Shown here one piece after another: positions 62,214-64,000 of a DNA stretch of 64,000 nt. Numbering within the stretch: position 1 is the first letter of the stretch; each line of letters starts with the position of its first letter. The notes below the pieces were generated by a model. That model saw only the letters and a list, made by a program, of their open reading frames with translations, made no database searches and was not told the origin of the DNA. The DNA comes from Burkholderia aenigmatica (GTDB taxonomy: Bacteria > Pseudomonadota > Gammaproteobacteria > Burkholderiales > Burkholderiaceae). The stretch covers positions 1 through 64,000 of the forward strand of contig NZ_CABVQC010000015.1 of the NCBI RefSeq assembly GCF_902499175.1, given 5' to 3'. A program made the position numbers and the translations under genes.

Positions 62214-63311
62214 TCAGGCCGGAAAGCGCTCGTTTTCAGGCGTTGGCGCGAGGTTGTCGGGCCACTGCACTTCGAACAGCGTGCCGCCGGTGCCGGTCGG
62301 CACGCAGACGGCTTCGCCATGATGCGCATGGGCGATCGCCGCGACGACGGCGAGCCCGAGGCCGCTGCCGCCCGGCTGCGTGTCGTCGGCGCGCCGGAAG
62401 GCCTTGAACACGTGTGGCGCGAAATCGGCCGCGATGCCGGGGCCGTCGTCCTCGACGCGCAGCCGGCACATCCCTGCGTCGATGCGCGTCTGGATCCGGA
62501 TCGCGCCGGGCACAGCATGGCGGCGCGCGTTTTCCAGCAGCGCCAGCAGCGCCTGACGGATGCGCACCGGGTCGCAGCGCATGGGCCGCATGTCGAGATC
62601 GAGCACCGGATGCTGGCCGGCGGCCTGCAGCGCGTGCGCAAACACGTCGACCACGGCGCGCACCTCGGCGGCGAGATCCGCGTCGCGGATCTCGATGCTC
62701 AGGTGGCCGCCATCCGCGAGGCTGACCACGCGCAGATCCTCGATCAGCCGCGTCAGCCCTTCGACCTGCGCGAGCAGGCTGCGGAACTGTGCTTCGTCGG
62801 GTTTGAACACACCTTCGGCGAGCCCCTGCAGGCGCCCGCGCAGCACCGTGACGGGCGTGCGCAGTTCGTGCGCGATCGCGGCGTTCCAGATCGCCTGCTC
62901 GTTGGTCACGCGCTGCAACTCGTCGGCGAGCGCGTTGAAGTTGTCGGCGAGCAGCGCGGCTTCGTGCAGCGAGCGGTCGCCCGCCACCGCGCGTGCGTCG
63001 AGATCGCCGCGCGCGACGCGGCGAATGCTGTCCGTGACCGAGTTCAGCGGCACGAGAATGCGGCGCGCGAGATTGACCGCGACCGCCACCGACAGCGCGA
63101 GGCCGGCCAGCGTGGTCGAGATCAGCCACCCCCACTCCGGCGCGGTCGGCATCAGGTTCTTCGTGTCGAAATACGCGGACCAGTAATTGAACGCGATGTA
63201 GTAGAAGGTGTACGCAGTCACCACCACCAGCACCGTCACGCCGAACGCCATTCCGGCCATCGTCAGCGCGATCTGGCGGCTCAGGCCGTCGAGCTTCAAT
63301 CGCCGCTCCAC
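62214..63311 (-). CDS. Sensor histidine kinase (BaeS-like)
   Basis: A 365-aa kinase: helix 1 (residues about 14-40), short periplasmic loop, helix 2 (about 62-84), HAMP (about 85-135), phosphoacceptor H148 in AIAHELRTPV, N-box LLENARRHA, G1 DDGPGIA and G2 GSGLGLAVV. Works with the response regulator encoded directly upstream; the ATG lies 16 bp within its 3' end, so they are translationally coupled. The BaeS likeness rests on general text only. Confidence 0.92.
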   Translation of the reverse strand: MERRLKLDGLSRQIALTMAGMAFGVTVLVVVTAYTFYYIAFNYWSAYFDTKNLMPTAPEWGWLISTTLAGLALSVAVAVNLARRILVPLNSVTDSIRRVARGDLDARAVAGDRSLHEAALLADNFNALADELQRVTNEQAIWNAAIAHELRTPVTVLRGRLQGLAEGVFKPDEAQFRSLLAQVEGLTRLIEDLRVVSLADGGHLSIEIRDADLAAEVRAVVDVFAHALQAAGQHPVLDLDMRPMRCDPVRIRQALLALLENARRHAVPGAIRIQTRIDAGMCRLRVEDDGPGIAADFAPHVFKAFRRADDTQPGGSGLGLAVVAAIAHAHHGEAVCVPTGTGGTLFEVQWPDNLAPTPENERFPA

Positions 63312-64000
63312 AGCTTGTAGCCGACGCCGCGCACGCTCGCCGGCACGCCCTGCACGCCGAGGTCGTCCAGCTTCTTGCGCAGCTTGCTGACGTGGCTGTC
63401 CACCGTGCGTTCCAGCGTATCGCCTTCCGGCAGGCAGGTGGCCATCAGCTCGGCGCGGCTGAACACGCGGCGCGGCGCGCGCGCGAGTTGCGCGAGCAGC
63501 TTGAACTCGGTGAGCGTGAGCACGAGCGTGTGGCGTGTGCCGCCGACCTCGACCGTCGCTTCGTGGTGCTCGAGATCGATCTCGAACGGCGCGACCCGCA
63601 GCACGCGCTGTTCTTCCTGGCGCGAGCCAGCCATCGAGCGGCGCAGGACCGCCTGCGCGCGCGCGACGACCTCGGCCGGGTTGAACGGCTTGACCACGTA
63701 GTCGTCGGCGCCGATCCGCAGCCCGGTGAGCTTGTCGATGTCCTGGTCGAGCGCGGTCAGCATGATGACGGGCGTGTCGCCGCGATGACGGATTTCGGCG
63801 AGCACCTTCCAGCCGTCGACGTGCGGCATCTGCACGTCGAGCAGCACGAGGTCGGGCTTGAGTTGCAGGTGCAGTTCCAGTGCGCGGCGACCGTCGCCCG
63901 CGTGCACGGTGCGCAGGCCGCCGCGCGCGAGATAGGCGGTCAGGATCTCGGCGATCTCGGGTTCGTCCTCGGCGATGAGGACCAGCGCCTGGGTGTCCTG
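63296..64000 (-). CDS. OmpR-family response regulator, N-terminally cut by the window edge
   Basis: The frame is open to the last base (64000); 234 residues are visible. Receiver domain with EDE near the start (LVLIAEDEPEIAEIL), the phospho-Asp in LVLLDVQMPHVDG and the Lys in DDYVVKPFNPAE; winged-helix domain with LTLTEFKLLAQLARAPRRVFSR and DSHVSKLRKKL. Cognate regulator of the kinase at 62214-63311, with which it overlaps. Target genes not visible. Confidence 0.93.
   Translation of the reverse strand, partial: QDTQALVLIAEDEPEIAEILTAYLARGGLRTVHAGDGRRALELHLQLKPDLVLLDVQMPHVDGWKVLAEIRHRGDTPVIMLTALDQDIDKLTGLRIGADDYVVKPFNPAEVVARAQAVLRRSMAGSRQEEQRVLRVAPFEIDLEHHEATVEVGGTRHTLVLTLTEFKLLAQLARAPRRVFSRAELMATCLPEGDTLERTVDSHVSKLRKKLDDLGVQGVPASVRGVGYKLWSGD

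Overview
The window is high-GC DNA with dense coding, short overlaps between co-oriented genes and a gene content (DUF3331 protein, Gram-negative porin, duplicated PucR-type regulators, split pqiA, YtcA-MdtNOP efflux operon) that fits a Burkholderia, most likely a Burkholderia cepacia complex accessory-rich replicon. That assignment is inference from gene families; no rRNA, tRNA, origin or CRISPR array was seen.

Layout. 1-1.9 kb: the end of a phosphoesterase and a di-haem cytochrome c peroxidase. 1.9-4.5 kb: a scar of joined IS5-like and IS110 fragments followed by an AT-rich gene of unknown function. 4.5-12.1 kb: an M14 carboxypeptidase, a decayed flavin/iron-sulfur reductase gene, an overlapping operon MFS transporter / 93-aa protein / dsbB, an NTF2-fold protein, an AraC regulator, two small orphan proteins and a fragment of a PEP-mutase family gene. 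12.2-20 kb: an acyl-CoA cluster on the minus strand (3-hydroxyacyl-CoA dehydrogenase, glutaryl-CoA-type dehydrogenase, acetoacetate decarboxylase, type III CoA-transferase, enoyl-CoA hydratase) with a DUF3331 protein, a small ion channel and a PucR-type regulator. 20.2-25.5 kb: a chimaeric catalase/hydrolase remnant, a 929-aa MalT-like LuxR regulator and a porin.

25.9-31.3 kb is an efflux operon ytcA-mdtN-mdtO-mdtP-marR, the last three genes joined by overlapping codons. 31.6-35.8 kb is the opposite-strand operon marR-pqiA-pqiA'-pqiB-pqiC, a lipid-transport/envelope system with a related MarR. 36-41 kb holds a second PucR regulator and a TetR gene divergent from three catabolic genes (sugar-phosphate isomerase-like, epoxide-hydrolase-like, HSL-type esterase). 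At 41.1-41.5 kb is the most unusual element: a promoter placed so that transcription should begin at or next to the ATG of a 25-codon peptide with eight consecutive Thr codons, a small hairpin, a strong intrinsic terminator and then only the last 47 codons of an MFS-like transporter. This looks like an orphaned threonine attenuator.

41.5-46 kb: a small glycan operon (glycosyltransferase, SAM-methyltransferase-like protein, polysaccharide deacetylase) and a dicarboxylate/amino-acid symporter with a structured 5' leader. 46.4-57.3 kb: a secreted beta-propeller protein, a periplasmic PpiC isomerase, two GNATs, a LysR regulator with a palindrome and a lipocalin-like target, a MASE1-PAS sensor without output domain next to an alpha/beta hydrolase with a Cys nucleophile, azoreductase and a MocR regulator. 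57.3-60.3 kb is gene-poor except for a HAF-repeat secreted protein and its decayed continuation. 60.3-64 kb: a MerR regulator fused to a P-loop ATPase, a membrane protein and an OmpR-type two-component system cut by the window edge.
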